Shown: piece by piece, positions 54,501 through 62,768 of the stretch
How positions within the stretch are numbered: position 1 is the stretch's first letter
Layout of the letters: each line of letters begins with the position of its first letter
Source: Chitinophaga sp. SYP-B3965
GTDB lineage: Bacteria > Bacteroidota > Bacteroidia > Chitinophagales > Chitinophagaceae
Length of the DNA stretch: 64,000 bases
Reading direction: 5' to 3'
Assembly: GCF_009647655.1 (NCBI RefSeq)
Contig: NZ_WJFD01000002.1
Span: 496,001-560,000 of the forward strand
Translations under genes and position numbers: made by a program
Notes under the pieces: model-generated
Seen by the model: only the letters and a program-made list of their open reading frames with translations
The model's database searches: none
Told to the model about the DNA's origin: nothing

Positions 54501-55201
54501 TTGACAAACAGGGAGGAGTATGGGTACCTAAAGCGGGTATCGCAGATCAGGTATTGCTTGGTGGAACCCAGCCCTGGTTCTATTTCCAGCCGGGAGATGT
54601 AAAATATGTAGATCGTAACGGCGATAAAAAAATAACACCCGGCGCCTCTTCACTGGATGACTTTGGAGATATGATGGTGATAGGTAACTCAACACCCCGT
54701 TATCAATATGGCCTCCGCCTGGGCGCAGACTGGAAAGGAATTGATTTCAGTATATTCATACAGGGCGTAGGGAAAAGAGAGTTATGGCCTTCCGGTCCTT
54801 TGTTCATTCCTGGTTTTGGAACTGATTCCTGGTATGATCATCACCTGGATTACTGGACGCCTGCCAATACGGGTGCTTATTATCCGCAACCCACTTTTAC
54901 TGCAGGAAACAACGCTACCCGCAACTTCCAAAAGCAGAGCCGTTATTTGCTGGACATGTCTTACACCCGCCTGAAAAATATTTCACTGGGTTATACACTC
55001 CCCGTAAATCTTAGTAACAGGGCTCATATCAAACAAGCGCGTATTTATGTAAGTGGAGAAAACCTGTTCACATGGGATAATCTATCGATCCCGCTGGACC
55101 CGGAAATTGATTACACGCCGGAACAAACAGATGCTACTGCGTTTGGGCGTACTTATCCTTTCCGCAAGGAAATTTCGTTTGGGCTTCAACTTACTTTCTA
55201 A
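51596..55201 (+). CDS. SusC/RagA TonB-dependent transporter with STN signalling domain
   Basis: The ~1201-residue importer has a signal region (FMKLSLSTIICMLVSFQLLLAVSG) and a secretin/TonB short N-terminal domain (ITMEVADATLEKALTQVEKL, GLGYKLTDNTIMIV). A carboxypeptidase-like domain (GKVTDESGVPMPGVSV), TonB box VVIVGYG, plug (ILVDNVEMPN) and barrel follow. The STN domain is what contacts FecR, matching the adjacent anti-sigma gene. ATG 51596 is the expected start. SusD starts 19 bases after its stop. Confidence 0.95.
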   Translation: MQKSAVFATGRLTSALSIAVYSSQMRFFMKLSLSTIICMLVSFQLLLAVSGKGQALDEKKITMEVADATLEKALTQVEKLSGFRIAFASELVEKSGRVSLHYATRSVGATLSALLKQAGLGYKLTDNTIMIVPRNEQPAEVIPATAADSSITIKGKVTDESGVPMPGVSVRIQSTTKGVFTDADGAYTLTANRGQVVIFSSIGAIQQEVIIGKTGVMNVTLKSDNRKLDDVVIVGYGTQRKANLTGAVTTVDVGKTLNSRPISDIGRGLQGTVPGLTITSASGDLGRNPAIRLRGLTGSLNSSSGASPLILVDNVEMPNLQMINPQDVESISVLKDAASTSIYGARAAWGVILITTKSGKKGAPAMVNYSNNFSWSQPTTMPKIAGAAAGAEAMFAAYLRQEPNKAFFGTLGMGFDREGIEKMKQWEKDYGGKELGDSMVLGRDFEIKNGLLYFYRPWDVGKKYMKDWTMMQKHDLSFSGGGEKTNYNLSLGYLNQSGVLKFKTDKFQRYNATLSVNSTVKDWLDVRGKIMTSQSEFETPMSYSGTQLGPWYYLYRWPVIYPYGTYQGKPFRSALTEVQQANMDKSKSTFNRVQVGGTLKPLKDLTIDIDYTYSATNTHFHTAGGPTAGINFWANPTQLNYFTNYQDASWDRVRTVSNWNEWNTGRAFATYKKDFGDHHFKLIAGMDVDLYRNWSQTSERRTLIDPNLGQITLATGDQFADGGAGHWATNGYFARINYDYKNKFLLEINGRYDGSSRFPRNDLYGFFPSASVGYVITEEKFMDFSKPVLSFLKFRGSYGSLGNQNVGDYRFIPTMSTPNSGWLIGNTNQVTVSTPELVSRSLTWETVTTTDFGVDARFFDNALGITFDWYNRTTSNMLSSGVALPSSFGGAAPRRNFGEMQTKGWELAIDYSHSFDNGLRFNVLATLSDFQEKITHYAGSKTLSLNYEGKTLGEIWGYQTDRLFQESDFDKQGGVWVPKAGIADQVLLGGTQPWFYFQPGDVKYVDRNGDKKITPGASSLDDFGDMMVIGNSTPRYQYGLRLGADWKGIDFSIFIQGVGKRELWPSGPLFIPGFGTDSWYDHHLDYWTPANTGAYYPQPTFTAGNNATRNFQKQSRYLLDMSYTRLKNISLGYTLPVNLSNRAHIKQARIYVSGENLFTWDNLSIPLDPEIDYTPEQTDATAFGRTYPFRKEISFGLQLTF

Positions 55202-55220
55202 AACACAAATCTGGATCTTT

Positions 55221-56975
55221 ATGAAATCGAAAATATATATCCTGGTATTGTTGGCATGGCTCGGCACAGGTTGCAGCAAGGAATTCCTTAACCGTCCACC
55301 ACTTGACCTGGAGAGTGACGACATCTTCTGGACGAATGAAAAGAACCTGCGCACTTATGCGTATGGCTTTTATACTATCTATTTTGGCGGTTACGGTACT
55401 GGTTTTGCTTTCGGTGATTATTTCTACCAGGGCCAATCATTAAACGATGACTTTGCGCCAACCAGTCCCCCGCAATTCACTAAGATCATACCGGCGAGTG
55501 GTGGAGGATGGTCTTTCGCCAATGTGCGCAAGGCCAATATTATGCTGGAACGTGTGCAGGGCATGACCAGCCTGGATCCCGCAACGCAAAAACATTGGAT
55601 AGGTATTGCCCGTTTCTTTCGCGGCATGGCATATTACCGGCTGGTGAAAGCTTTCGGAGATGTTCCATGGTATAGTAAACCCATCATGGATGTTGGAGAC
55701 GATGCCGCATTATACAAACCACGTGACTCCCGTACATTGGTAATGGATAGCGTGCTGCTTGATTTCCAGTATGCTGCTGCAAATGTACGCGCAGCAGATG
55801 GAGAGAAAGGATTGAATGTAACGAAATGGATAGTGGAAGCATACATGTCCAGAGTATTCCTGTTTGAAGGGACCTGGCAAAAGTATCATCTCAACAACGC
55901 AACAAAAGCACAGGAATATTTAACAGCAGCAAAAACCGCTGCTGATGATGTGATCACTAACGGAGGATATTCTTTCAACCTCACTTACCGGGAATCTTTC
56001 AATAACCTGGACCTTTCCAAGAATACAGAGATCATCATGTACCGCCGTTATGCAACCGGTTTGCTGACGCATTCACTGAACAGTTATGTGAATGGTGAAG
56101 GGCAAACAGGACCTAACAAAAACCTCATGGAAGCTTATCTGTGCACAGATGGAAGGCCTGTAGGCACTTCTGCTGTTTACCAGGGAGATAAAACCAATGA
56201 GAAGGTAAGAACTAACAGGGACCCGCGTTTGCTGGATACTTTCAATCCGGAATTACGTCCGCCAGGTTCCAACAACCGTTACAATAAACTGGGCACATCT
56301 ACTTCCGGTTATTGCACCTGGAAATTCCTGAACGATGCTATCCGTGATCTGCCCGAAGGTTCATCCAGTGTGAATCCTACACATGCTCCGGTGATCCGTT
56401 TGGGAGAAGTGATGGTTAACTATGCGGAAGCGGCTGCGGAATTAGGCGGCATATCAAAAATAGATCTTGATAAATCCATTAATAAACTGCGTCTGCGTCC
56501 TTCCGGCACGGCCACTAAATTGCCAGCGCTGGAAGTAATTGGCGGCCAGCCTGCCATTGCCGGCGTTGTATATACAGATCCTAAAAGAGATCCTACGGTA
56601 TCTGAAATGCTTTGGGAGATCCGCAGGGAACGCCGTGTGGAATTAACTATGGAAGGATTACGCCTGGATGATCTCAGGAGATGGAAGAAGCTGGCCTACG
56701 TAGATACCAAAGCTAATCCGGAACTTAACAGGGGTTGCTGGATCAACCGCGCAGAATGGGCTAAAGTTCCCACAGGCAGCTGGTTATCCAACGTTACATT
56801 GGAAGGCGGTGGACAGGAAGGATATATTATTCCTGCTCCCAATGCGCTTACAGACCGTGTATTCGTAGAAGGCGCGGACAACAAATGGTACCTCGACCCA
56901 TTGCCACTGGACCAGATAAAATTGTATAAAGATAAAGGAGTGGATCTGCTCCAAAATACGGGCTGGGTGCAGTAA
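55221..56975 (+). CDS. SusD/RagB family surface lipoprotein
   Basis: The 584-residue lipoprotein has a lipobox (LAWLGTGC) with acylated Cys ~18. The SusD N-terminal sequence KEFLNRPPLDLESDDIFW is typical, and the C-terminal RagB block reads MLWEIRRERRVELTMEGLRLDDLRRWKK. It closes the SusC channel and captures glycan at the surface. The long frame starting inside susC is not used because the ATG at 55221 starts a normal lipoprotein signal. NagA follows 21 bases later. Confidence 0.95.
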   Translation: MKSKIYILVLLAWLGTGCSKEFLNRPPLDLESDDIFWTNEKNLRTYAYGFYTIYFGGYGTGFAFGDYFYQGQSLNDDFAPTSPPQFTKIIPASGGGWSFANVRKANIMLERVQGMTSLDPATQKHWIGIARFFRGMAYYRLVKAFGDVPWYSKPIMDVGDDAALYKPRDSRTLVMDSVLLDFQYAAANVRAADGEKGLNVTKWIVEAYMSRVFLFEGTWQKYHLNNATKAQEYLTAAKTAADDVITNGGYSFNLTYRESFNNLDLSKNTEIIMYRRYATGLLTHSLNSYVNGEGQTGPNKNLMEAYLCTDGRPVGTSAVYQGDKTNEKVRTNRDPRLLDTFNPELRPPGSNNRYNKLGTSTSGYCTWKFLNDAIRDLPEGSSSVNPTHAPVIRLGEVMVNYAEAAAELGGISKIDLDKSINKLRLRPSGTATKLPALEVIGGQPAIAGVVYTDPKRDPTVSEMLWEIRRERRVELTMEGLRLDDLRRWKKLAYVDTKANPELNRGCWINRAEWAKVPTGSWLSNVTLEGGGQEGYIIPAPNALTDRVFVEGADNKWYLDPLPLDQIKLYKDKGVDLLQNTGWVQ

Positions 56976-56996
56976 CTTCCCGTAAAATTATTACGT

Positions 56997-58100
56997 ATGC
57001 TGACAGTGTTGACCAATGGAACTTTTTTTACCGGAAAGGGAATAATAAAAGACAAAGCATTATTACTGGAGAACGGAATAATTAAAGCCTGGGTAGATCC
57101 AGTCAACATATCAACGGAAGCCCGCGTCATCAACCATGAAGGTCACTACATTGTACCTGGCCTGCTAGATCTGCAGATATACGGAGGAGGTGGTCATCTG
57201 TTTTCAGATGATCCCTCCTTTGCTGCTTTAACAGCTATGGCAACAGGTTTGGTGAGAAGTGGCACAACGGGTTTCCTCATTACATTGGCCACTAACAGCA
57301 TTGAACTGTTTGAGAAAGCGATAGATGTGGTAAGGGATAATCCGCATCCGGCAGTATTAGGACTTCACCTGGAAGGGCCTTATATCAATCCAATAAAGAA
57401 GGGTGCACATATTGAACAATACATCAAAAGACCGGAGCGTAAAGAAGTAGCAGCTTTATTGAAAAGAGCAGAGGGTGTTGTGAAGATGATCACGCTTGCG
57501 CCGGAAATGTGTGATCCGGAGATCATCCGTTTGTTATTGGATAACGGGGTGATCGTTTCTGCCGGGCACAGTAATGCTACTTATAAAGAAGCCGAAGCCG
57601 GTTACCGGAATGGCATTCAAACTACTACACATCTCTTCAATGCTATGAGCCCTTTCCATCACAGGGATACTGGTTTGCCGGGAGCAGCCTACCAGGCGGA
57701 TATGGCTTATGCCAGTATTATTCCTGATGGTATCCATGTTGATTTTGCTGCATTGGCGATCAGTAAAAAAGTAATGGGAGATCGTTTATTCCTGATCACT
57801 GATGCGGTGGAATCCAGTACGGGCGCATATCCTCACGTACGGCAGAAAGACCGGTACACGTTGCCGGATGGTACTTTGTCCGGCTCTGCGATCACTTTAT
57901 TGCAAGGCATTCATAATTGTGTACAATACGCAAACATTCCACTGGATGAAGCGGTGCGGATGGCTTCCACTTATCCTGCCAGGCTTTTGGGCGTGCCGGA
58001 GAGAGGAGAGATCACCATCGGGCAAAAGGCTGATCTGACCATATTCGATGAGGCATTTGAACCACAGCACGTTTACATTGACGGTGTGGTGTATGCATAA
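56997..58100 (+). CDS. nagA: N-acetylglucosamine-6-phosphate deacetylase
   Basis: NagA converts GlcNAc-6-phosphate to glucosamine-6-phosphate in the cytoplasm, the first committed step of amino-sugar catabolism. The 367-residue amidohydrolase has HLEGPYINPIKKGAH with the metal-binding Glu, then SAGHSNATYKEAEAG and TTHLFNAMSPFHHRDTGLPGAA with His ligands. The catalytic Asp is in FLITDAVESS. Its place at the end of a SusCD operon indicates that the imported glycan contains GlcNAc. The stop is two bases from the convergent anti-sigma-like gene end. Confidence 0.96.
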   Translation: MLTVLTNGTFFTGKGIIKDKALLLENGIIKAWVDPVNISTEARVINHEGHYIVPGLLDLQIYGGGGHLFSDDPSFAALTAMATGLVRSGTTGFLITLATNSIELFEKAIDVVRDNPHPAVLGLHLEGPYINPIKKGAHIEQYIKRPERKEVAALLKRAEGVVKMITLAPEMCDPEIIRLLLDNGVIVSAGHSNATYKEAEAGYRNGIQTTTHLFNAMSPFHHRDTGLPGAAYQADMAYASIIPDGIHVDFAALAISKKVMGDRLFLITDAVESSTGAYPHVRQKDRYTLPDGTLSGSAITLLQGIHNCVQYANIPLDEAVRMASTYPARLLGVPERGEITIGQKADLTIFDEAFEPQHVYIDGVVYA

Positions 58101-58101
58101 C

Positions 58102-59487
58102 TTACTTTTTCCTTAAGAAGTAACGGGCGTGTATCTGAAAGGAAGTTCTGTCCGGCATTTTGGGATGCGGTCTTCTGTAGGATGAATCTAATTTCTGCTT
58201 GTTTAACTGCATGTAATAAACAGCGCCTATCTGCAGGCGGCGGTTTATCATATAGTCCAAACCTACTTGTGCTCTTAGATTTCCACGGCCTGTTATTTGT
58301 TTGGGATTAAAGCTAACGGTTTGAAGGTCGTCGCGGTTGAGGTTATAAACAGGCTCTCTCCTTATTTTTAAAGAAGTATCCTTGCCAAATACTTTTAATG
58401 AATACAGGTATTCCATACCTGCTGAAATCTCCCATTTGGAGAAGGTATAAGCGGCCTGTATGCCTGCTTTGCCGTATAGTATACCATTTAAAGTGAAGTG
58501 TGTAAGCACGCTGTCTGTGCTGGCAGGCCCTCCTTGATTCCACGGGCTTCCGTTGCTGGACGTAGCTCTATAGTAACGGTGATCATACACTCTGTTAAAT
58601 CCTGTGAGATATTCAGCACCAACGTAAGGCCGTATGCTCCATTGCTTTTTCCAGCGGAAGGTGTATTCTATATTAGCTGCAACACCGTAAGCGTCTGCTA
58701 TTGGAAGAATAGCGGCTATCCTCAAACTGTAAGGAGAACGGTCATCCACTTTTTCCTTTTGTGTGCGTAGTGATGTGGGCTGGGGGCTGTTTTTTATACC
58801 GGAATCTTTTACCGGGACGAATAACTGTTTGGTAGTGATGGTGAGTATTGATTCGGGGGTTGGTTTAGTAGTGATGGTGAGTGTTGCTTTAGTGGTTGGT
58901 TTTTTATTGATTTTATTAACCTTGTTACTATTACTATCACTACTACCACTAATCTTATTATCACTGCTAATGCTGTTGGCGCTACTATCACTACTAATAA
59001 TGTTTCTACTGTTATTATCTCCATTACTGCTACTAAACTTATTACCACTACTAATGCTACTCTCATTACTAACACTATTATTATCACTATCACTATTAAC
59101 GCTGCTGCCATTACTATCGCTGCTATTACTGGTTTTTACATCTACATCTACGGCTTGTTCCTTTTGTTGCGCTGGAGATCTTTTCTCTACATCCTGCAAG
59201 GCTGCTACCGTGTCTGTATGAAGTGCAATACTATTTCCTGTAGTTTTCACAGACCCTGCGCCCACTTGTAAATAAGTAACAGACCCCACCAGCACGAGGG
59301 CTTCCAGGATGATCATCCACCAGCCGGAACCGGATGAACCAGGTGTACGTGATACAACAGCGTTTTTATCCAGCATCTGATCCAATTGCCCCCAAGCCTG
59401 CTGTTTCAGCTGATCAGGCGAAACATCAGGATCTTGCGCAGCTGCCTGCCGCAACCATTCTTCAATATGTTGATTGCGTTTGCTCAT
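58102..59487 (-). CDS. Dual-membrane anti-sigma-like protein (cytoplasmic head, TM, Ser/Asn linker, outer-membrane barrel)
   Basis: The ~461-residue protein starts with about 55 cytoplasmic residues (HIEEWLRQAAAQDPDVSP) and one helix (WWMIILEALVLVGSVTYLQ). A ~100-residue low-complexity Ser/Asn/Asp linker follows. The C-terminal ~220 residues form strand-rich barrel sequence (YSLRIAAILPIADAYGVAAN ... RTSFQIHARYFLRKK). This matches the recently described Dma family of dual membrane-spanning anti-sigma factors in Bacteroides. ATG 59487 overlaps the sigma gene stop by four bases (ATGA). A start at 59547 would intrude into the sigma gene. Confidence 0.8.
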   Translation of the reverse strand: MSKRNQHIEEWLRQAAAQDPDVSPDQLKQQAWGQLDQMLDKNAVVSRTPGSSGSGWWMIILEALVLVGSVTYLQVGAGSVKTTGNSIALHTDTVAALQDVEKRSPAQQKEQAVDVDVKTSNSSDSNGSSVNSDSDNNSVSNESSISSGNKFSSSNGDNNSRNIISSDSSANSISSDNKISGSSDSNSNKVNKINKKPTTKATLTITTKPTPESILTITTKQLFVPVKDSGIKNSPQPTSLRTQKEKVDDRSPYSLRIAAILPIADAYGVAANIEYTFRWKKQWSIRPYVGAEYLTGFNRVYDHRYYRATSSNGSPWNQGGPASTDSVLTHFTLNGILYGKAGIQAAYTFSKWEISAGMEYLYSLKVFGKDTSLKIRREPVYNLNRDDLQTVSFNPKQITGRGNLRAQVGLDYMINRRLQIGAVYYMQLNKQKLDSSYRRPHPKMPDRTSFQIHARYFLRKK

Positions 59488-60119
59488 GCCGAAAATTGAA
59501 TGTTTAAAAGGTTTTTCAATATTCTTTTCCCCTCCGAAACATGCCACTTGGAAGTGCCGGTGCTAATGCCCAGCATTTTCGCAATTTCTTTATGTGAATA
59601 GCCTTCAATAATAAACAGGTTGATCACCAGCCTGGTGGCAGGTGGTAAATGCTGTAATACCTGCAGGAGATCTTTGTAGGCCATCGGATCGTTTGCATAT
59701 AGTTCAGGCAGATTCTCTTTTATTTCGGTTTTCTGAATGTTCAATTCTGCTTCGTGCTCCCGGTAATAGTCTGCAACAGCATGTGTAATGATCCTGCGCA
59801 ACCATCCTTCAAAACTTCCGCTGCCTTTATACTGGTCAATTTTTTTAAAGGCCCGCAGGAAACCATTATTTAAAATACTCATAGCCGCATCCTGATCACT
59901 AAAAGAGCGACGGATAACGGCGAGCATCTGATCAAAGAAATGCATATACAATTTCTCCTGGCACAGGCGGTCTTCCCTTTTGCAGCCTTCAATAAGCGCG
60001 GCAAGAGAGATGGGTTGATCAGCCTGATCAGCCGGATGAAATGTATTTCTTGTTCTCTGATCCAAATGTCTTAACACATATAGACACCTGCCCTGGAAGG
60101 AAAGGTTGGGTAAGTGCAA
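59484..60119 (-). CDS. ECF sigma factor coupled to the dual-membrane anti-sigma gene
   Basis: The 211-residue ECF sigma factor has region 2 in AMSILNNGFLRAFKKIDQYKG and GSFEGWLRRIITHAVADYYR. Region 4 is LPPATRLVINLFIIEGYSHKEIAKMLGISTGTSKWHVSEGKRIL. The first ~38 residues are atypical, and translation may start downstream, for instance at a TTG. It lies seven bases after the RDD gene and overlaps the anti-sigma gene, so an RDD-sigma-anti-sigma operon is likely. Confidence 0.9.
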   Translation of the reverse strand: MHLPNLSFQGRCLYVLRHLDQRTRNTFHPADQADQPISLAALIEGCKREDRLCQEKLYMHFFDQMLAVIRRSFSDQDAAMSILNNGFLRAFKKIDQYKGSGSFEGWLRRIITHAVADYYREHEAELNIQKTEIKENLPELYANDPMAYKDLLQVLQHLPPATRLVINLFIIEGYSHKEIAKMLGISTGTSKWHVSEGKRILKNLLNIQFSA

Positions 60120-60125
60120 AAAAAA

Positions 60126-60914
60126 TTATTTCCGGGTTACAAGATAATTATAGTCGTTCAGCAGGGTTTCGAGGAAGGTGGAAGGTTCCATGTCCGTTTC
60201 AATATGCAGTACCTGTTTGATCTTTTCAGACATGCGGGCAGCCATGGCCCAGTCGTTTGTGCGCATGGAACTATCCAGTACGCTTTTGATCTTGCTGAGG
60301 TCTTTGTCTGACAGGCGGAGGATCTGGGAAAACTGTGGTACATAATCCACCTGGTCAATTTCCCGGAAAATGGTATCCTGTATGCCATGACGCTGACGGG
60401 TGCGGACCATGATGGTTCCTGCGGCAATGTCTCCCAGCCGCTGATTATATTCAGAACGAAAAACAATAATAACGGGTATGATGGCTATTGCCAGGGATAT
60501 CAGGATGGTGAGCGCGGAGGATTCTTCCGCCATGCTGAGGATGATAGCGAGGGTAAATATGGGTGATTCCACCATCCGGAACATCCAGCGTAACAGGATC
60601 TGGCTGAGGGAGGGGGTATTTCCTATGAGGCTCACTACCTTGATGTCCATGGCCCTTTTGCCTAAACTTTGCCCTTTCATGAGGATTTCGGAGATCAGGT
60701 AATAGAGGGAAACAGGGATCACCAGGAATAGGAATATCAGTACATCCTCTGTATTTGAATCACTTATATTCTTGCTGATTAGCATTCCTACCAGGATCAT
60801 ATAGGCTATCCGGATCAAAAGATCGATAAAATAGGCTACCAAACGCCGCCCAAGATCGGCGCCCTCAAACTCGAGGTCAATATTAAATGCGGTAGGTATT
60901 TTGATAATAGGCAT
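60126..60914 (-). CDS. RDD family membrane protein
   Basis: The 262-residue membrane protein has the RDD signature at GADLGRRLVAYFIDLLIR. Two further helices come in the RDD domain, with the conserved GQSLGKRAMDIKVV segment, and a soluble C-terminal tail of about 90 residues follows. The role is unknown; RDD proteins occur in envelope-stress and ion-transport contexts. It is divergent from the SpoIIM/DUF4129/DUF4350 cluster, a common Bacteroidota arrangement. ATG 60914 (MPIIKIPTAFNID) is the more typical start. Confidence 0.9.
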   Translation of the reverse strand: MPIIKIPTAFNIDLEFEGADLGRRLVAYFIDLLIRIAYMILVGMLISKNISDSNTEDVLIFLFLVIPVSLYYLISEILMKGQSLGKRAMDIKVVSLIGNTPSLSQILLRWMFRMVESPIFTLAIILSMAEESSALTILISLAIAIIPVIIVFRSEYNQRLGDIAAGTIMVRTRQRHGIQDTIFREIDQVDYVPQFSQILRLSDKDLSKIKSVLDSSMRTNDWAMAARMSEKIKQVLHIETDMEPSTFLETLLNDYNYLVTRK

Positions 60915-60971
60915 AAACAAATTTAAAATTTATTATATTTCCGCTTAAAGTATTTTTATCGCCGCTACCGA

Positions 60972-61958
60972 ATGAGAGAATCTTCATTTATTAAAAGGAA
61001 CCTGCACCGCTGGAAAAAGATCCAGGAGGAACCCACGGAAGACCCCGATGAGATGGCTGAACGCTTTACTGCATTGCTGGACGACCTGGCTTATGCCAAA
61101 ACATTTTACAGCCATAGCAAGGTTACCCATTACATTAATGGCATGGCCGGCGGCATATTTCAACGTATTTACAGCAGCCACCAGGGGGAAAAGAACCGGT
61201 TTTCCAACTTCTTTTACTACCAGTTGCCGCTGCTGATCCGCAAACATCACCGGCTTTTTCTGTTTACTTTCTGTTATTTCCTGCTGATATGTATCATCGG
61301 CGCTTTTTCTGCGGCCCATGATGAAACTTTTGTGAGAGGGGTGCTGGGAGATGAATATGTAAATATGACGGAACAGAATATTGCCAATGGGGATCCCTTT
61401 GGTGTATATAAAGACCAGAACCCCGGATACATGTGGCTCCGTATTGCTTTTAATAATATTAAAGTAAGTATGTTCTGCTTTGTATTCGGCATTGCCCTTT
61501 CTGCGGGAACCTTATGGGTATTACTGCAAAACGGCATCATGCTGGGCTCTTTTCAATATTTCTTCTTTTCAAAAGGATTGGGCTGGGCTTCCGTATTGGT
61601 AATATGGGTGCATGGCACACTGGAAATATCTTCTATCATCATCGCCGGAACGGCAGGTATGATATTGGGCAACAGCATCCTGTTTCCCGGAACGCATACC
61701 CGGAAGGATTCGCTGAAAAGAGGGGCCAAAGAAGGATTGAAGATCATTGTGGCACTGATCCCCATATTCATGGTGGCAGCATTCCTGGAAAGTTTCATCA
61801 CACGACATACTTCCATGCCTATAGCCATCAGCATCAGTATCCTGGCGCTTTCGCTGACTTTCATTGTATGGTACTTTGTTATTTACCCTATTAAAGTGCA
61901 AAGGAAAGGGTATCGCCTGGATATGGAAGGAAAACTGATCAAACCTGTGCAATTATGA
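60972..61958 (+). CDS. Stage II sporulation protein M family (SpoIIM/DUF95) membrane protein
   Basis: The 328-residue protein has a soluble N-terminal helical part (~95 residues) followed by five or six transmembrane helices. The DUF95 core is visible in VSMFCFVFGIALSAGTLW, NGIMLGSFQYFF and WVHGTLEISSIIIAGTAGM. It is not a sporulation factor here; in Bacteroidota it travels with DUF4129, DUF4350 and MoxR-like ATPase genes. It overlaps the next gene by four bases (ATGA). Confidence 0.92.
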   Translation: MRESSFIKRNLHRWKKIQEEPTEDPDEMAERFTALLDDLAYAKTFYSHSKVTHYINGMAGGIFQRIYSSHQGEKNRFSNFFYYQLPLLIRKHHRLFLFTFCYFLLICIIGAFSAAHDETFVRGVLGDEYVNMTEQNIANGDPFGVYKDQNPGYMWLRIAFNNIKVSMFCFVFGIALSAGTLWVLLQNGIMLGSFQYFFFSKGLGWASVLVIWVHGTLEISSIIIAGTAGMILGNSILFPGTHTRKDSLKRGAKEGLKIIVALIPIFMVAAFLESFITRHTSMPIAISISILALSLTFIVWYFVIYPIKVQRKGYRLDMEGKLIKPVQL

Positions 61959-62764
61959 GGAGGGTAATATATATAGCGTTGCTCCTGCTTCTTTGTACAG
62001 GTGTGCGGGCGCAGGATTCCACGACAACGACAGATGAAGAGGAATATACAGCGGTGGTAGACACAACCGTTGCCACAGAGTCCGATAAGGAATTAACCCT
62101 TGAAGATAAACTGCGGGAAAAACAATTACCCCATTCTTTGTGGGACGATCAAAGATCAGGAGAATGGAATGATGCAGCGCAGGGAAGGCTTGCCCGGGAA
62201 GAAATTCCGGCAGAGAAAATGGAAGAACTCCGCAGTATGAAAGCGCTGCAATATGAGGAGAAACCACGTGACGAAAAAAGTACCTTGAATGCCATCGGCG
62301 CATGGGTAGGGCAACATCTTAAATTCTTCCGTTTACTTTTTTATATTTTACTGGGCCTGCTTTTATTAATGGGGATCGTTCTGTTCATTCGTAAAAATGA
62401 TATCCCGTTATTCCGGCGTTCCCATCAGCGAACAGAAGAAGGAGAGATCCTCACGGCAGAGGGGCCGCAAAACTATGATGCACTGGCGCGTGCAGCGATT
62501 GCTGCCGGAAATTGGCGGGAAGCTGTGCGGATGCGCTATCTGCATTCCCTGCAATTACTGGAAGCAAAACAATTGATTGCACCCGGCAAGGATAAAACGA
62601 ATATGGATTATCTCCGGGAACTTGCCAGCACGGCCTGGTATAAACCCTTTGCTACCCTCACCCTGCATTATGAATATATATGGTATGGGCAGCAACCGCT
62701 GAATAACGGACAGTTTTCACAACTGGAGGAACAATTTTCAGCGTTTAAAACATCATTAAGGTAA
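61955..62764 (+). CDS. DUF4129 domain protein
   Basis: The 269-residue protein has a signal peptide (IYIALLLLLCTGVRAQ), a Glu/Asp-rich periplasmic part and one helix (LLFYILLGLLLLMGIVLFI). The cytoplasmic C-terminal DUF4129 domain reads NYDALARAAIAAGNWREAVRMRYL and KDKTNMDYLREL. Function unknown; the conserved cluster suggests an envelope process run by a MoxR-type chaperone outside the window. It is coupled to SpoIIM by overlap and to the next gene by a 4-base gap. Confidence 0.9.
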   Translation: MRRVIYIALLLLLCTGVRAQDSTTTTDEEEYTAVVDTTVATESDKELTLEDKLREKQLPHSLWDDQRSGEWNDAAQGRLAREEIPAEKMEELRSMKALQYEEKPRDEKSTLNAIGAWVGQHLKFFRLLFYILLGLLLLMGIVLFIRKNDIPLFRRSHQRTEEGEILTAEGPQNYDALARAAIAAGNWREAVRMRYLHSLQLLEAKQLIAPGKDKTNMDYLRELASTAWYKPFATLTLHYEYIWYGQQPLNNGQFSQLEEQFSAFKTSLR

Positions 62765-62768
62765 TTCC

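Noticed and set aside
58763..59221. Plus-strand Leu-rich open frame opposite the Ser/Asn linker
   Set aside because: It is the antisense shadow of the AGT/AAT-rich linker (complement gives Leu/Ile/Val codons).
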